Notes: generated by a model from the sequence alone, not told the origin. A stretch of DNA of 64,000 nucleotides from Okapia johnstoni (GCA_024291935.2 CM044308.1:115222501-115286500); one strand, 5' to 3'; positions 34,200-46,859 are shown, counted from the first letter of the stretch. Translations and numbers: made by a program.

Positions 34200-36347
34200 T
34201 TCACTATTCCCACCACATAATCAAGAACTCCAGGGCTCCAGTCAAGATCCCCTTCATGAATCACAGCCTTGTCATGGCAATGGGGCTTGTGTAACTCAAT
34301 GAAGACGTGAAAGATGCTGTGCAAGGCCACCCAAGTGGACAGGTCAGAATGAAGAGTTCTGATAAAACAAGGTCCACTGGAGGAGGGAATGGCAAACCAC
34401 TCCAGGATTCTTGCCTCAAAAACCCCATGAACTATATGAAAGGCAAGAATGATATGACACCAGAAGATGAGCCCTCCAGGTTGCAAAATGTTCAGTATGC
34501 TCCTGGGGAAGAGTGGAGGGCAATTATGATAGCTCCAGAAAAACGAAGCAGCTGGGTGAAAGCGGGAATGACACAGTTGCAGATGTGTCTGGTGGTGAAA
34601 TTAAAGTTCGATGCTATAAGAACAATATTGCATAAGAACCTGGAATGTTAGGGTCATAACTCAAGGTAAATTGGATGTGGTCAAACATGAGAAGGCAAGA
34701 GTGAACATTGACATCTTAGGAATCAGTGAACTAAAGTGGACGGGAATGGGCAAATTTAATCCAGATGACCGTTATATATACAGCTGTGGGCAAGAATCCC
34801 TTAGAAGAAATAGAGTAGCCCTCACAGTCAACAAAAGAGTCCAAAATGCAGTCCTTGGGTGCAGTCTCAAAAATGACAGAATGATCTCAGTTTGTTTCCA
34901 AGGCAAACCATTCAACAGCACAATAATCCAAGTAATCCAAGTCACAGTAATTCAACCACTAATGTCAAAGAAGCTGAAGTTGACCAGTTCTATGAAGATC
35001 TACAAGACCTTCTAGAACTAACAGCAAATAAAGAGATGTCCTTTTCATCATAGGGGATTGGAAATGCAAAAGTAGGAAGTCAAGAGATACCTGGAATAAT
35101 AGATAAGTTTGGCCTTGGAGTACAAAATGAAGCAGGGCAAACTCTAATAGAGTTTTGTCAAGAGAACACACTGGTCATAGCAAACACCCTCTTCCAACAA
35201 CACAAGAGGTGACTCTCCACATGGACATCACCAGATGGTCAATACCAAAATCAGACAGATTATATTCTTTGCAGTCAAAGATGAAGAAGCTCTATACAGT
35301 CAGTAAAAACAAGACCAAGGGCAGACTGTGGCTTAGATCATGAGCTCCTTATTGCAAAATTCACACTTAAATTGAAAACAGTAGGGAAAACACTAGGCCA
35401 TTTAGGTATGACCTAAGTCAAATCCCTTATGATCATACAGTGGGAGTGTCAAATAGATTCAAGGGATTAGATCTGATAGACAAAGTGCCTGAAGAAATAT
35501 GGATGGAGGTTTGTAACGTGGTAGAGGAGGCAGTGACCAAAACCACCACCAAGAAAAAGAAATGCAATAAGGCAAAGTGGTTGTCTGAAAAGGCTTTACA
35601 AATAGCTGAGGAAAGAAGAGAAGCAAAAGGCAAGGGAGAAAGGGAAAGATATATCCAACTAAATGCAGGGTTACAGAGAATAGCAAAGAGAGATAAGAAG
35701 GCCTTCTTAAATGAACAATGCAAAGAAATAGAGGAAAACAATAGAATGGGAAAGACTAGAGATCTCTTCAAGAAAACAGAAGATATCAAGGGAATGTTTC
35801 ATGCAAGAATGGGCACAATAAAGAACAGAAAGATGATGCTGGTAAAGTGCTGCACCCAATACGTCAGCAGAGACATTACTTTGCTGACAAAGGTCTGTCT
35901 AGTCAAAGCTATGGTTTTTCCAGTAGTCATGCATGGATGTGAGAGCTGGATCATTAAGAAGTCTGAGAACCCAAGAACTGATACTTTTGAACTGTGGTGT
36001 TGGAGAAGACTCTTGAGAGTCCCTTGGACTGCAAGGAGATCAAATCAGTCAACCCTAAAGGAAATCAACCCTGAAAACTCATTGGAAGGATTGATGCTAA
36101 AATTGAAGCTCCAATACTTTGGCCACCTGATGCAAAGAGCAGACTAATTAGAAAAGACTGATGCTGGGAAAGATTGAAGGCTGGAGGAGAAGAGGACAAT
36201 AGAGGATGCGATCGTTAGATAGCATCATGGACTCAGTGGACATGAATTTGTGCAAACTCCAAGAGACTGTGAAGGACAGGGGAGCCTGGTGTGCTGCAAT
36301 CCATGGGGTCGCAAAGAGTCAGACACGACTGAGCGACTGAACTGAAC
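34200..36347 (+). mobile_element. BovB (RTE) LINE with two internal deletions
   Basis: A copy that keeps both ends but loses the middle. 34.2-34.65 kb is BovB 5' sequence; 34.65-35.45 kb is the endonuclease region, broken by stops and frameshifts; 35440-36147 is an open 235-codon frame. That frame runs from the endonuclease-RT linker (KEIEENNRMGKTRDLF) to a first jump near 35825 (after ATAAAGAACAGAAA), keeps a scrap matching the RT-region phrase for AVKVLHSICQQ (about 35831-35867), then jumps near 35868 to the C-terminal part (RDITLLTKVCLVKAMVFPVV). The RT catalytic core with its YADD box is gone. The 3' end is the usual GAGTCAGACACGACTGAGCG. It is about 2.1 kb against roughly 3.2 kb for the family. 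Not able to move itself. Confidence 0.92.
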
Positions 36348-36349
36348 AA

Positions 36350-37900
36350 AACCTTTATCTGTGGATTGTGCAGTTTTCAGACTGCAAGGGCAATTTCACC
36401 TCATCACCACAAGAGGTCACTGCTGAGGAATTGTCTCAGGGAGGTCCAGAGACACTCACTTGCCCTGGCTGAGAGGCCACCTATGCTGGCCTAGATCATT
36501 GCCCAGGCTGAAATGGGGACCTACACTTAGGCGGAGGCTATAGTTGTATTAGTTCACAAGCATGTATGCTCAGCTGTTGTCCTTAGGTTGGTACATTGTG
36601 TCAGGGGTGTTGGGTGCTAAAAGACTTCCAAACTCAAGCGGCTCCTGCCAGGTCTCCCTGACCAGTCCACATGGCCCTTTCTTCCAGCCTAGGAGCTTGG
36701 TGAGGGTCCCTGCTCTGCACCCTGCTGGTCTCCTTCATGACATGGCCCTGAGATCAGGATGACCATCTCTGCCCCTCTCCAGCCTGTGGGCCTGCAGGAT
36801 CCCTTTGCAGACTCGTCCACACTTTCCAGCCCCATACATCACAAGGAGAGAGATCGCTTCCGCCACCTCTCTAAAAAGTCCTCCAACAAAACCTCCCCAT
36901 CCAACAACACATTCACAGTCCTGTTACCACCTTCCCAAAGGAATGTGAGTGCCTCCCATCAGGCAAGGTCTGCTCCATGCTTGCTGCTGGATTCTCTTCC
37001 ACAGAGAAGGGCTACAGGTTTTTTCTTTACACGACCAGGTGCCTAGTCTTAGTTTTTAAAAACTCAAAACAGCATAAAACAAACCTTTGCCCTTGAAGAT
37101 CTTACAATCCAGGGAAGACATCGGTTAACCTCCAGGCCACTCCAGAGCTGCTCTATTTGATTAACCAAATCCCATCCCATTCAGGAAAGCCTTAAAGGAG
37201 ACAGAGACATCCTAGGTGCCCAAGAAGCATAATACGAAGATGGCTGCTGAGGTCTATGCAGAGAAAGACCACTTTAGGCAGCCCGACTATTTTAGCCAAA
37301 CCACCTCCACTGTCATCCACACCACTGCCACCCCACCAAGAGTCAGCCCTGCATTCATAGAATCTCAGCAGGATGAAGCTCATGAGTCATATAGGCATGG
37401 ATAGATGTGGAAGAAGGGCCAATTTCTAAATCAGTCTCCCTTCCCAACCTTCATGCACTGCTGGTGAGTAAATGTAGAATTTAAGAAGTGAAGGGATTGG
37501 GTGCCAAGGACACCCCCACCCACCTTCTAGTTAATTCCCTCTGAAGCCCCCGGCCTGAGGCACTTCAGCCTTAAACTGTATTCTGTCTTTGCTTCCTTTC
37601 CAGGGTACTCTAGCAAGGGGCACCCTCCAAATCTGGGAGAGTGTGAGAGGGAGGGGTTAGGGGCTTGGAATAAATGAAGCAGATAAGGCTGAGCAACTGT
37701 GGAAGCTGGAGGAAATTGCTTCCAGCAGTTTCAAGTCATGGCTTGACTCATAATTTAACCTTGAATATAGTTTTCAAAAATCATTAGGTCCCCAAAGCTT
37801 TCATCTCTGGCAGTGATTAGCCATGATGCAGTAAGTAAGAAGTTAATATATTTATGTCAAAGGAGGCATGTAATGCATGAAAATCTATTCGTTCTGAATT
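36350..37900. other. Repeat-poor interval
   Basis: No transposon or gene signature was recognised. The frames present (for example 36562-36762 and 36759-37046) have no recognisable protein content. Confidence 0.4.
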
Positions 37901-37904
37901 TGCT

Positions 37905-38015
37905 TACTGTGTACTGCTTGCTCTGTTGTCAGCACAGTGCTGGGCGCTGGGAGATAGGGCAATGAACAAACACAGACTCCCTCCCTCCAAGGACCTTACA
38001 GTCTAATTTCAGGAG
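37905..38015 (+). repeat. L2 LINE fragment
   Basis: GCACAGTGCTGGGCGCTGGG, AGGGCAATGAACAAACACAG and AAGGACCTTACAGTCTAAT are standard L2 wording. Confidence 0.75.
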
Positions 38016-38024
38016 AAGACAAGA

Positions 38025-38210
38025 AATCAACACTTACGGAATACCTGCTGTATGCCAGAAATCCTGCCAGAACTATTTGCCTCCATTCACCCCAACACCA
38101 ACCATGCAATTTTCTGTATTTTATATATCAGTAAACTGAGACTCAGAGAGGTTAGATATTTTACCCAAAATCACATGGTTAAAATCAGATGATTCAGAAT
38201 TCATACCACG
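38025..38210 (-). repeat. MIR fragment
   Basis: AATACCTGCTGTATGCCAGA, AGTAAACTGAGACTCAGAGA and AAATCACATGGTTAAAATCA follow the reverse MIR order. Confidence 0.75.
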
Positions 38211-38499
38211 GTCGAATTTCAAAATCTGTGTAATGACCACTTTTCCCAAGAGCTAAACAGGCACAGAGGCCAACCCAAACATTTCTTTACTGAGTTCTGT
38301 TTTCCTGGGCTGCCCATCTGCATAAAAAAATAGTGAATGCAGTGTTGTTTGGGCCAAAGCAGATCAGGGTATTCTTCCAAACAATATGTGAAGAAGTGGC
38401 TTTTAATTTAAAACTATATTAAGACAACCCAAGGGATGAGATGAAAAAGTCAGAACCCTCCCCTGACACACGAGGAAACAATATGCAAACAACAGCACT

Positions 38500-38665
38500 A
38501 GTTATTCTAACTCAAAGTTACAGAGTAGATATAGTATCATCCTTATTTTACAGATGAGGAAACCGAGGTACAGAAACGTTAAGGAATTTGCCCAAAGTTA
38601 AGCAGTTAGTGAGTAGAAGAATAGGAATTTGATTCGAGGATCCAATCTGTTATTAATAGAATGAC
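38500..38665 (-). repeat. MIR fragment
   Basis: CCTTATTTTACAGATGAGGA, AACCGAGGTACAGAAACGTT and GGAATTTGATTCGAGGATCC. Confidence 0.78.
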
Positions 38666-39184
38666 AGGCAGTATTTCCAATGATGATGGTTAAGACGGGG
38701 AGATAGATGAATAGATGGATGGGGTGAGAAATGGAGTATTTCCTGCCCTATCAGTAAACAATGATGTCACGGTCATTAGAGATTCCAGCCCTCCAATGTG
38801 AACTGGTGACCCCTAAGGACAATCAGGAAGGAGAAGAATACCTGGGATCAAATAGCCACCAGGTTGCAGCCACTCCCTACAGTGAGCCTAAGGAGCTCAG
38901 GAAAAGTATAGGATACTGGCCCCAGATATCTGAGATGCATGCGAAAGGAATGAGTTCGGTGAGCCCAGACTCTTACATGTTCCTATACATAGAAAAGCCC
39001 CATACATTAAAAAATGCGCAAAATTCCTTAACTTCTCAACTCCTTGGAGCATTTCTCTCAGGGACTTGAGATGCTGTCTCTTGGGCTTGAAGTCCTAAAA
39101 ATTCCCACAAAATAAAACATAACACTCAACTTTTAGGTTGTAACTATTTTTTAAGTGAACAATGGATGGATAAATAAATAAATA

Positions 39185-39650
39185 CAGACATTCCTCAGAA
39201 ATATTTCAGGTTCTATTCCAGACCACTGTGATAAATTGAATATAGCACTAAAGCTGAGTCATACAAACCTTTTGGTTTCCCAGTGCATATTACAAGTTAC
39301 ATTGACACTATATTGTAGTCTATCTATTAAGTATGTAATTGCATGATGTTTAAGAAGAAAAATGCAAATATCCTAATTAAAAGTATTTTATTACTGAAAA
39401 TGCTAACCATCATCTGACTCTTCAGAAAGTCATCGTTTTTTGGTTGGTGGAAGGTTTGAAATATTGTGAGAATTATTAATCCTAAAATGTGACACAGAGG
39501 CATGAAGTGAGCAATGCTTTTGGAAAAATGGAGCCAATAGAAAGCCATTTGCTTTAAAGCCATTTGCTTTAAATGGGGTTGCCACAAAATTTCAACTTTC
39601 AAAAAAAACCCACAATTATCTGTGAAACACAGTAAGGCATAGAGAAACTG
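39185..39650. mobile_element. Tigger1-type DNA transposon, internally deleted
   Basis: The left end matches Tigger1: CAGACATTCCTCAGAAATAT, TTTGGTTTCCCAGTGCATAT, GCTAACCATCATCTGACTCT. Near 39448 it jumps to the right-end region (GAAATATTGTGAGAATTATT, AAATGTGACACAGAGGCATG, GGGTTGCCACAAAATTTCAA). The transposase gene is absent, so this is a non-autonomous, MITE-like relic of about 465 bases. A CCATTTGCTTTAAA unit is duplicated near 39544-39571. Confidence 0.85.
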
Positions 39651-39651
39651 A

Positions 39652-39772
39652 GACTTTCCTGATTGGGCAGTGGTTAAGAGTGGTTCCACTGCAGGGCAGC
39701 TCAGTTTCAGTATCTGGTCAGGAGGCTAAGACCCTACATGCTGTGGGGTGGGGCATAAATAAATAAGCAAAG
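39652..39772 (+). repeat. CHR-2-like SINE
   Basis: GACTTTCCTGATTGGGCAGT, then CAGTATCTGGTCAGGAGGCT and a GGGGCATAAATAAATAA tail. Confidence 0.7.
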
Positions 39773-39795
39773 AGCAATAAAACAGTGAATACCTG

Positions 39796-39995
39796 TAGAT
39801 AGATAGACAGATGGATGACTAGATGGACAGGTAGGTGGATAGATGGATGAATAACAAATAGATATGTAGATAGATAGATAAATGGATGGCTAGATAGACG
39901 GGTAGATGGATAGATAGATAGATATAGACAAAGTAATAGATAGATGGCTAGATGGACAGGTGTATAGATGAATGAATAGATAGATAGAGATACAC
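39796..39995 (+). repeat. (GATA/GATG)n array with a higher-order unit
   Basis: Mixed GATA, GATG and GACA tetramers. A longer unit (GATGGCTAGATGGACAGGT and variants, followed by GGATAGATG-type text) recurs near 39812, 39885 and 39942, so the array has a second period of about 60-75 bases. Confidence 0.9.
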
Positions 39996-40576
39996 AGGAA
40001 TGATCTGAGGGACACAAGGACCTTTGGGACCTTTGAGGAATTGGAGCCCAGGGACCAGGCCTCCAGCAGAGCTCTCAGCCTGCCTCTGTGGCAACACAAA
40101 GGCCGTATGGTCCCTAGGAAATGTTCTGCCAAGATTGACCCCAGCCCTTCCCTTCCACCTGGGAGGAAGGTTGGGCATCTCAAATTATTTTTTCTTTTGT
40201 CCAGGAACTCATGGCCCTGCTGGCTGGCCTTAGTGATCCTGGAACCCTGACCTCAGTTACCTGGCTGGTGGCAGAGCAAAAAGTAACTCCCACTGGGCTC
40301 TCAAAACATGCTTTAAATATATATATATGCATTACTGGCAGGACCCCAGTGAGGCTGCATCCATAGTGATTCTTTATACCTTTCACCATAGAGGTGGGAA
40401 GGGTTGGGGAAGAGAGAAACTTTAGTGTTACAGGGTTTTCTTGGTCTCCAAAGATAAGAGTAGTTTACTCGTAATAGATTCATTGTATTGATAGATGCTC
40501 TTACCTGTTTTACTTCCTAGCCTGTGACATCCAGTCCTGTACATCCTCAAAATAATGGATCACTGCCTTCTAGTTA

Positions 40577-40793
40577 AAGGCTTCCCTGGTGGCTCAGAAG
40601 TAAAGAATCCACCTGCCAGTGCAAGAGGTGCAAATTTGATCCCTGGGTCAGGAAGATCCCCGGGAGTAGGAAATGGTAACCCACTCCAGGATTCTTGCCT
40701 GGAGAATTCCACAGATATAGCAGCCTGGTGGGCTACAGTCCATGGGGTTGCAAAGACTCAGATAAGACATAGGGACTGAGCACGTACACGCCT
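40577..40793 (+). repeat. Bov-tA SINE
   Basis: GGCTTCCCTGGTGGCTCAGA to a diverged tail AAGACTCAGATAAGACATAG. Confidence 0.92.
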
Positions 40794-40979
40794 CTTAGTA
40801 AAATAGCTAAGACTGTATTCAGGGTAACCATATTTAGCATCCCAACCCTGGGTACTTTTAAAATGGAAAGAGTGCACTGTTCATAGCAGGGCTGGGACAG
40901 TAGGCTTAAAATGAGACTGTCCTAGATGCATCCGGATGGAAGGTCATCCAGATCTTGCATTGACTCATCTACATAGCCT

Positions 40980-41088
40980 GAACTGTTCTTAGTGCCATAC
41001 ATATGTTAATCCATTTGATTCTCATCACAGCTCTAAGAAGGAGGAACTGTTATCATCTCCACTTTGCTGATGAAGAAGCTGAAGTTCT
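40980..41088 (-). repeat. MIR fragment
   Basis: TTGATTCTCATCACAGCTCT, then CTCCACTTTGCTGATGAAGA, a diverged reverse MIR. Confidence 0.6.
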
Positions 41089-41089
41089 G

Positions 41090-41225
41090 AATTTCCCCAG
41101 TAGCACAGTGGAATAGGAATTCACCTGTCAATGCAGGGGGCACGGGTTCAATCCCTGGTCTGGGAGGATTCCACATACCATGGAGCGGCTAAGCCCATGC
41201 ACCACAACTACTGAGAAGAAGAGAA
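41090..41225 (+). repeat. CHR-type SINE, truncated
   Basis: CACGGGTTCAATCCCTGGTC, then CTAAGCCCATGCACCACAAC and TACTGAGAAGAA. Confidence 0.85.
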
Positions 41226-42137
41226 AGAAAAAAGATGGGAAGGAGGAGAGGAGCACAGGGTAGACAAGGTCACAACAGGAAGCTGAGATGCACAGTGTTT
41301 CTAACACAGACCTCCACTCACTTTATGCTTGTTTGTGACTCTCTGGATTGGTATCTGGGGCCTCAAGTCTTCAAAATAAGTATCCTTACATTCCTGCACC
41401 TGCTTTGGGGGATAGCCCTGCCAGAGCAGGAGGTAAGGATAAAACAGGAAAATATAGGCATCTCAGCATCTACCTGCCATGTCCACTGTCCTCCCATACC
41501 TCCCCAAGCAATGGTTCAGTGAAACCTAAGAAGCTTCCAGTTGCCATGAAAATGGCAAGAATGTATCTAGTAGGCCTTTGGCATAGAAGAAGCTATTGCA
41601 ACAGCTTCTCCAAGCAATCCCCAGTCTGTGACCCTTTGCATCCAGAGTCAAAGATACCTTTCTGGACAACAGCAACAGTCCTGAAGTCTTCAGTGTCCTC
41701 AGACTGACACCTGGGTTGCCCCAGTTTCACCCAGATCTGTTCCAAGTCCACTGCACAGAGGGAGCCAGTTCCCCCTTTTCAGCTTGATACATTTCAGGAA
41801 ATAGTCATTCTGAAATAGATGGTGAAACTGGACCAGGAACAAGAAAGGGAGTTCCCCCATGATTACACAAAACCATCTGTAGCAAACTGACACAGGAGCA
41901 TCAATGCTCAGGGCAGGGAGAGGAGCCCACAGGCATCTTACCCACTCTTCTTTCCACAGGTCTAAAAAGCATCTGTGGTGGCCCCCAACACCCAGATAAA
42001 TCAAGATAATTCCACAAGCGGAGTGATGGTCTTATTTATCAGGCAGACTTCATCCCCTTTCTACCTGGACTTATCAACATTTGAGGGAATCAAGGCTCTG
42101 AGAACTAGTTTTACAGGGAGGGTACAGGAGAATCTGG

Positions 42138-42348
42138 ACTTCCCAGGTGGTGCAGTGGTAAAGAATCTGCCTGCCAATTCAGGAGACACAAGAGATGCAG
42201 CTTTGATCCCTGGGTCAGGAAGATCCTCTGGAGGAGGAAATGGCAATCCACTCCAGTATTCTTGCCTGGGAAATTCCAGGGACAGAGGAGCCTAGCAGGC
42301 TATAGTCCATGGGGGTTACAAAGAGTCGGACACAACTGAGCACAACAT
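42138..42348 (+). repeat. Bov-tA SINE
   Basis: GACTTCCCAGGTGGTGCAGT to AGTCGGACACAACTGAGCAC. Confidence 0.93.
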
Positions 42349-42879
42349 GGCATTTAACAGGAAAACCTAGGAGGAAAATGGAGAATCACAGAGAAGATGG
42401 GAAGAAAAAAAGCAGATACATTGCAAATGATGACACTGATGATAAATTCCTCACTTTCCTCCCATCCAGAGGGCATTAGGTCCTCATTTCTGAGCCTTAG
42501 GCTCTAAAAGACGTATTTCAAAGATGCTTCTTTCCAAGTTTTTCTAAAGACTAGATGATTCTCTTTCCACACTGGGAGCTAATCCCAGACTCCCTTATCG
42601 TACATTCAAACAGTTTGCCTAAATGTCCAAATCTTAATTAGGTGTGTAATTGGGGAGGCGAAGACAATGTGAAAATGAGCAAACAGTCCCCAAACTTCCT
42701 TTTTGCTATGACTCCCAGCTCCCTCTCACAGATTATAAGTACCCAAACTATATTTTTTTTCTCTACAGTCATTCCTTTCCCACTTCATTTTCTAATCCAA
42801 AGGCTTAAGGGTCAGACACTCTGGGACTTATTTCAGTACCAACTGAGAAAGATCCACTGTCCCTACATTTTAGCAAAAT

Positions 42880-43345
42880 AGAGGCTCGCATTAAAAAGAA
42901 TGAAATAATACCATTTGCAGCAACATGGGTAAACCTAGAGAGTGTCATTCTGAATGAAGTAAATCAGACAGAGAAGGAGAAACATTGTATGACATCCCTT
43001 ATATGTAGAATCTAAAAGGGAATGGTACAAATGAACTTATAAAACAAAGAGGCTCACAGACTTAGAAAATGAATTTATGGATATGCCAAGGGTGAAGAGG
43101 GGAGGGATAGTTAGGGACTTAGGGATGGACATGGGCACACTGCTATATTTAAAATGGATAACCAACGAGGACCCACTGTATAGCACAGGGAACTCTGCTC
43201 AGTGTTCTGTGGCAGCCTGGGTGGGAGGGGGGTTTGAGGGACAATGGATGCATGTATGTGTATGGTCCCTTCACTAGTCACCTGAAACTATCACAACACT
43301 GTTAATCAGCTCTTCCCCGGTACAAAATAAAAAGTTTAAAAGGGG
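42880..43345 (+). repeat. L1 3' end fragment
   Basis: TTTGCAGCAACATGGGTAAA, TATGACATCCCTTATATGTA, ATTTATGGATATGCCAAGGG, then an A-rich end: ORF2 terminus plus 3' UTR of an L1. Confidence 0.85.
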
Positions 43346-43399
43346 GGAAAAAAATAGAGGCTTGAGTAAGAAATAAACATGCAGGTAAACATGCAAATT

Positions 43400-46300
43400 A
43401 TTCTTGCATAAGATTCCAAGTTGAATTTAGTTTGAGCTGAGAGTTCCACTCTGTCCCTTCATCTGTTTCTACTGACTGCAAGAAACAGAAATCTGGCTTC
43501 TAAACGTGGTACGAAACCCAGGCTTTTCACTCCAAGGGTATTGTAGAGACCTTTGGTTTGCTTGGTCACCACAAAAGCCTGCCTGGAAGATGGAAAGCCA
43601 AGATCAGGTTTCTGGGCCCTCAAGGGCATCTTCAAGGTCATTCCAGGCTCACTAAGAAGGTGACACCTTCCCTGCTGCTCTTCTTCTTCTGTCTGAGGCC
43701 CACATTTGACCAGAATAAACCTTCTTTCTTCGCTTTGTTCCCCAGGATGCAGTTGAAAAAGTTTTGTCTACATCTTCTTTTATGATCTTTGCAATGCTTT
43801 TGATACAGAGCATATGGAGACGAGTATGTGCATGCTCATGTTATAGAGAAGATCGAGACAGAGGGAGGAGAGAGGAGTCGCTCAGGATAACACAACTGAT
43901 AGCTCAGAGCTGTAAGTATTTTAAATGCGAGTTTGACACACGCCACCCACCCCCCACACCTGTGCTCTTAGCCCTCCGCTTCCAGGCTTTGGGGTCTTGA
44001 CTGGGGGGTAGGAGAGGGCAGGAGGTGGGGATGGAGGTGGCAGCAGATCAGGAGTAAAAATACACTAGAGAGAGGAATGCTGCTTCCTCTCCTGCAATGT
44101 TTCCTCCGGTCTTTTCTTGGCTGAGAGCATGCATTATTTATCTCTCACACACAGAATGTTTGCAGCGGTAATAAAGGTCAGAAGGGGAGGACTGAGTTAT
44201 CTAAATCCACAGCTATATTCAGGTGTACTTGAAATGACATATTGTGTCTAATGGAATCCATTTGGAAGCAAAACAAAGAAGTGAGTTTCATTGTTTATTC
44301 TTTCCTTCCTTTATTCTTTTCTTTTTCCCTATAAATAAAAAATTGACAAGCAAGTTTGTAACCCTCCTGGATCCGTTCTCCCTTCCTCCCTCCCCTGCCC
44401 CCAGTGCTGTTTTCATTGCATAAATTCAGGAACCTGGAATGAGTTAGTGGGGACCCTCATTCTCTCCAGTGTAAGCTTTCCCGCTCTGATTCTTGTAACC
44501 CTTGTGGATGTCTCAAATTTTCTCTTTGGAAATCCTCAAACCTGTTCACTTTAATTAAAACAATATGCGTTCTCTATCATTTGGAAGGCGGGCCTTCAGG
44601 GATATCAAGACATAAAAGCAAACAGATGGGATATCACAGTTTCGGTAAAGACAGAGCACCCGGGCTGGTCCCTGCTGGTTCCATGGTGCACTTCTGTCAA
44701 CCGTGGGGACATTCTGTCACTGGTCACTGACCTTTCTGTGCCCCTCAGGTGACACTTCCTGACCTGCTTTGCAGTCACGTTCAGCCTCCATGAGCTGTCA
44801 AGCTGGTCCATCCACATGAAAGCCGGATGACTCATCACTTTCACAAAAGATGTCTAAGTAGCTCATTCGTTCTCCCCCCGTCCTGTGAAGGCAACGAACC
44901 TGGTTCCACAAGAAGAGGTTCAGAAGATTTTTGTCCACTCTCATTCCTGGAGCCCCACCCAAAAGCAACCAAAAAAGATATAATATTGTTTAAATGGCTG
45001 AAGCAAGAAAGCCATCAAAAACCTCTAAACAACAAATTATTAATTCCATCCACCAAATACTGTGTCGGTGGCTATGACGGAACCTAGAGGGGGACCACAC
45101 CTACCGCCTCAGATCTCGGGTGGGATGAAGATGTCTGCAAGAGCAGGTGTTCTTGTCCTGGAGTTAATGCCCAGGGAAGCTCTGAGTGAAGGGCCGGGGT
45201 CTGGGGTCAGGGTGGTCCACACGCTACAGGACAGATGAAGGGACGCTAGAGATAACGAATTCCTGTCTCTGGGAACAAGAAAGACTAGAGGAGACTTTGA
45301 GAGAAAGGCTATGCATTTTTCCAGATTTGCAGCTCATGTTGTTTGATTACATTCTTGAAATAGCGCAAGTTAGAGATGACTTTCTCTGTTCTACGTATGA
45401 TTAAATTGATAGCTAAGAGGTTAGATCATCTTAACAAAGTCAGACAACTATCACAGACACTTTCGCTCAGGGGAGGTGATGTCAAAGTCCATGCTTCTTG
45501 GATGACATCATCACCATCACCATCATCATTGCCAGCGCTACCATCATCAGCACCACCATCTTTATGTTCATCATCACTGACAAGCACTGAGCATTTAAAA
45601 GTGTCATCACACTCAGAATATGCACATTTTTAATTTAATTATCATAACAACTCCTCCTTGTAGTCTAGTAAACTGGGGCTCAGAAAAAGCGAAATAACAT
45701 TCTGCAGACCCCGGATGTGTCTGATCTACTGTCTCCCCCTACGTCCAGGCAGACCCAGAGATTCCACTTACTGGCTAATGAATCACCTTTCGTCTTCTGA
45801 CCTGAGCTTCCTTATCTACCAAGTGAGAAGTTTGTACTAAATGATTTACTATTCCTTGACGATCTGATCTGACCATCTAAGCTAATTTCAGAGTAGCAGG
45901 AGGAGGGAGATGTTTTTGGCTGGAGTTTGTTTTTTTTTTTTTTTTAATTTTTGAAATAACCTGTCTTCTCTCTTCCCAGGAGAGCAGCAGTAACTACACA
46001 GATAGGGCACAAAAGAAGCTACAAACCCTGTAAAATGAAATCACATGGCAAAACGTGGTTATTCTGAGGAAGAGAATGAAACAGTCCCACGGGCAGTATT
46101 CCGAGACTTTTCACTCAGCTGTCAATCAGAGGTACAGCCTGGCATCCTTTCAGAAGAGCCACTCTATTCAACCCAATAATCTGAGTGGACAGTTTGAGCT
46201 CAGCCCAGTGACATCCCATGGCCTACGTCCAGATGTCCAGGATGGGCCTCCCTCCCACCTGTGTGCACCCCATCAATCACCACGTCACACTGATTTCGTC

Positions 46301-46430
46301 TCTGGAATAACTGCAATCACCATCTGATATCCAGTACCTTTATCCAGTACTTTCTCTTCCCTGGATGAATGTGGTAGCTTCCCAAGGACTCAAGATACAT
46401 ACAAGTCACCTTCCTCAACGCTGGTAGAGC
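43400..46430. other. Long repeat-poor interval
   Basis: About 3 kb in which I recognise only weak MIR pieces (about 45580-45740 reverse and 45765-45860 forward), an ATC/CCA-rich simple run near 45508-45560 and a poly(T) tract near 45930-45945. No exon, splice-flanked frame or RNA gene was recognised. Confidence 0.45.
45505..45565 (+). repeat. (ATC)n-type imperfect microsatellite
   Basis: Runs of CATCACCATCACCATCATCA with interruptions, then CATCATCAGCACCACCATC. Confidence 0.8.
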
Positions 46431-46850
46431 AATATTTTTCAAACACAAATGTGATCATGACACTCTTGTATTAACCCTCTTAAGTAACATAGGTAAAAAA
46501 AAGATGTTGGCATGTATTAGAAGGCCATTCACAGTCTGTCCTACCCTACATATCCACCTTCACCTATCTCTCGATCCATTCCCTTTTGCCTCAACTACAC
46601 TGGACCACTCATGCTTCTTAGACATGGGATGAGTCCCATGCTCTCTCATCTTTTTCCCTTGTGCCCAGAATGCTCCCTAACATCTCTGCCACTCCTGGAC
46701 TCGGCTGCCCGGAAAACTCCTACTCATGCTTCAAAGCCCAGCTCAGTCACCACCTTCACTAGGATAGATCCACTTCACTGTGCTTTCTCAGCCAGAGTTA
46801 ATCACTCCTGTAGCTCTGAGACTCTAACACTAAAGAGAAAACACTTTCAG
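46430..46850 (+). repeat. L2 LINE fragment
   Basis: TTGTGCCCAGAATGCTCCCT, AAACTCCTACTCATGCTTCA and AAGCCCAGCTCAGTCACCAC are typical of the L2 3' region. Confidence 0.75.
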
Positions 46851-46859
46851 TAGTTGGTT

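Noticed and set aside
39796..39995. CRISPR-like array
   Set aside because: Simple tetranucleotide repeats with no unique spacers, in a mammalian genome.
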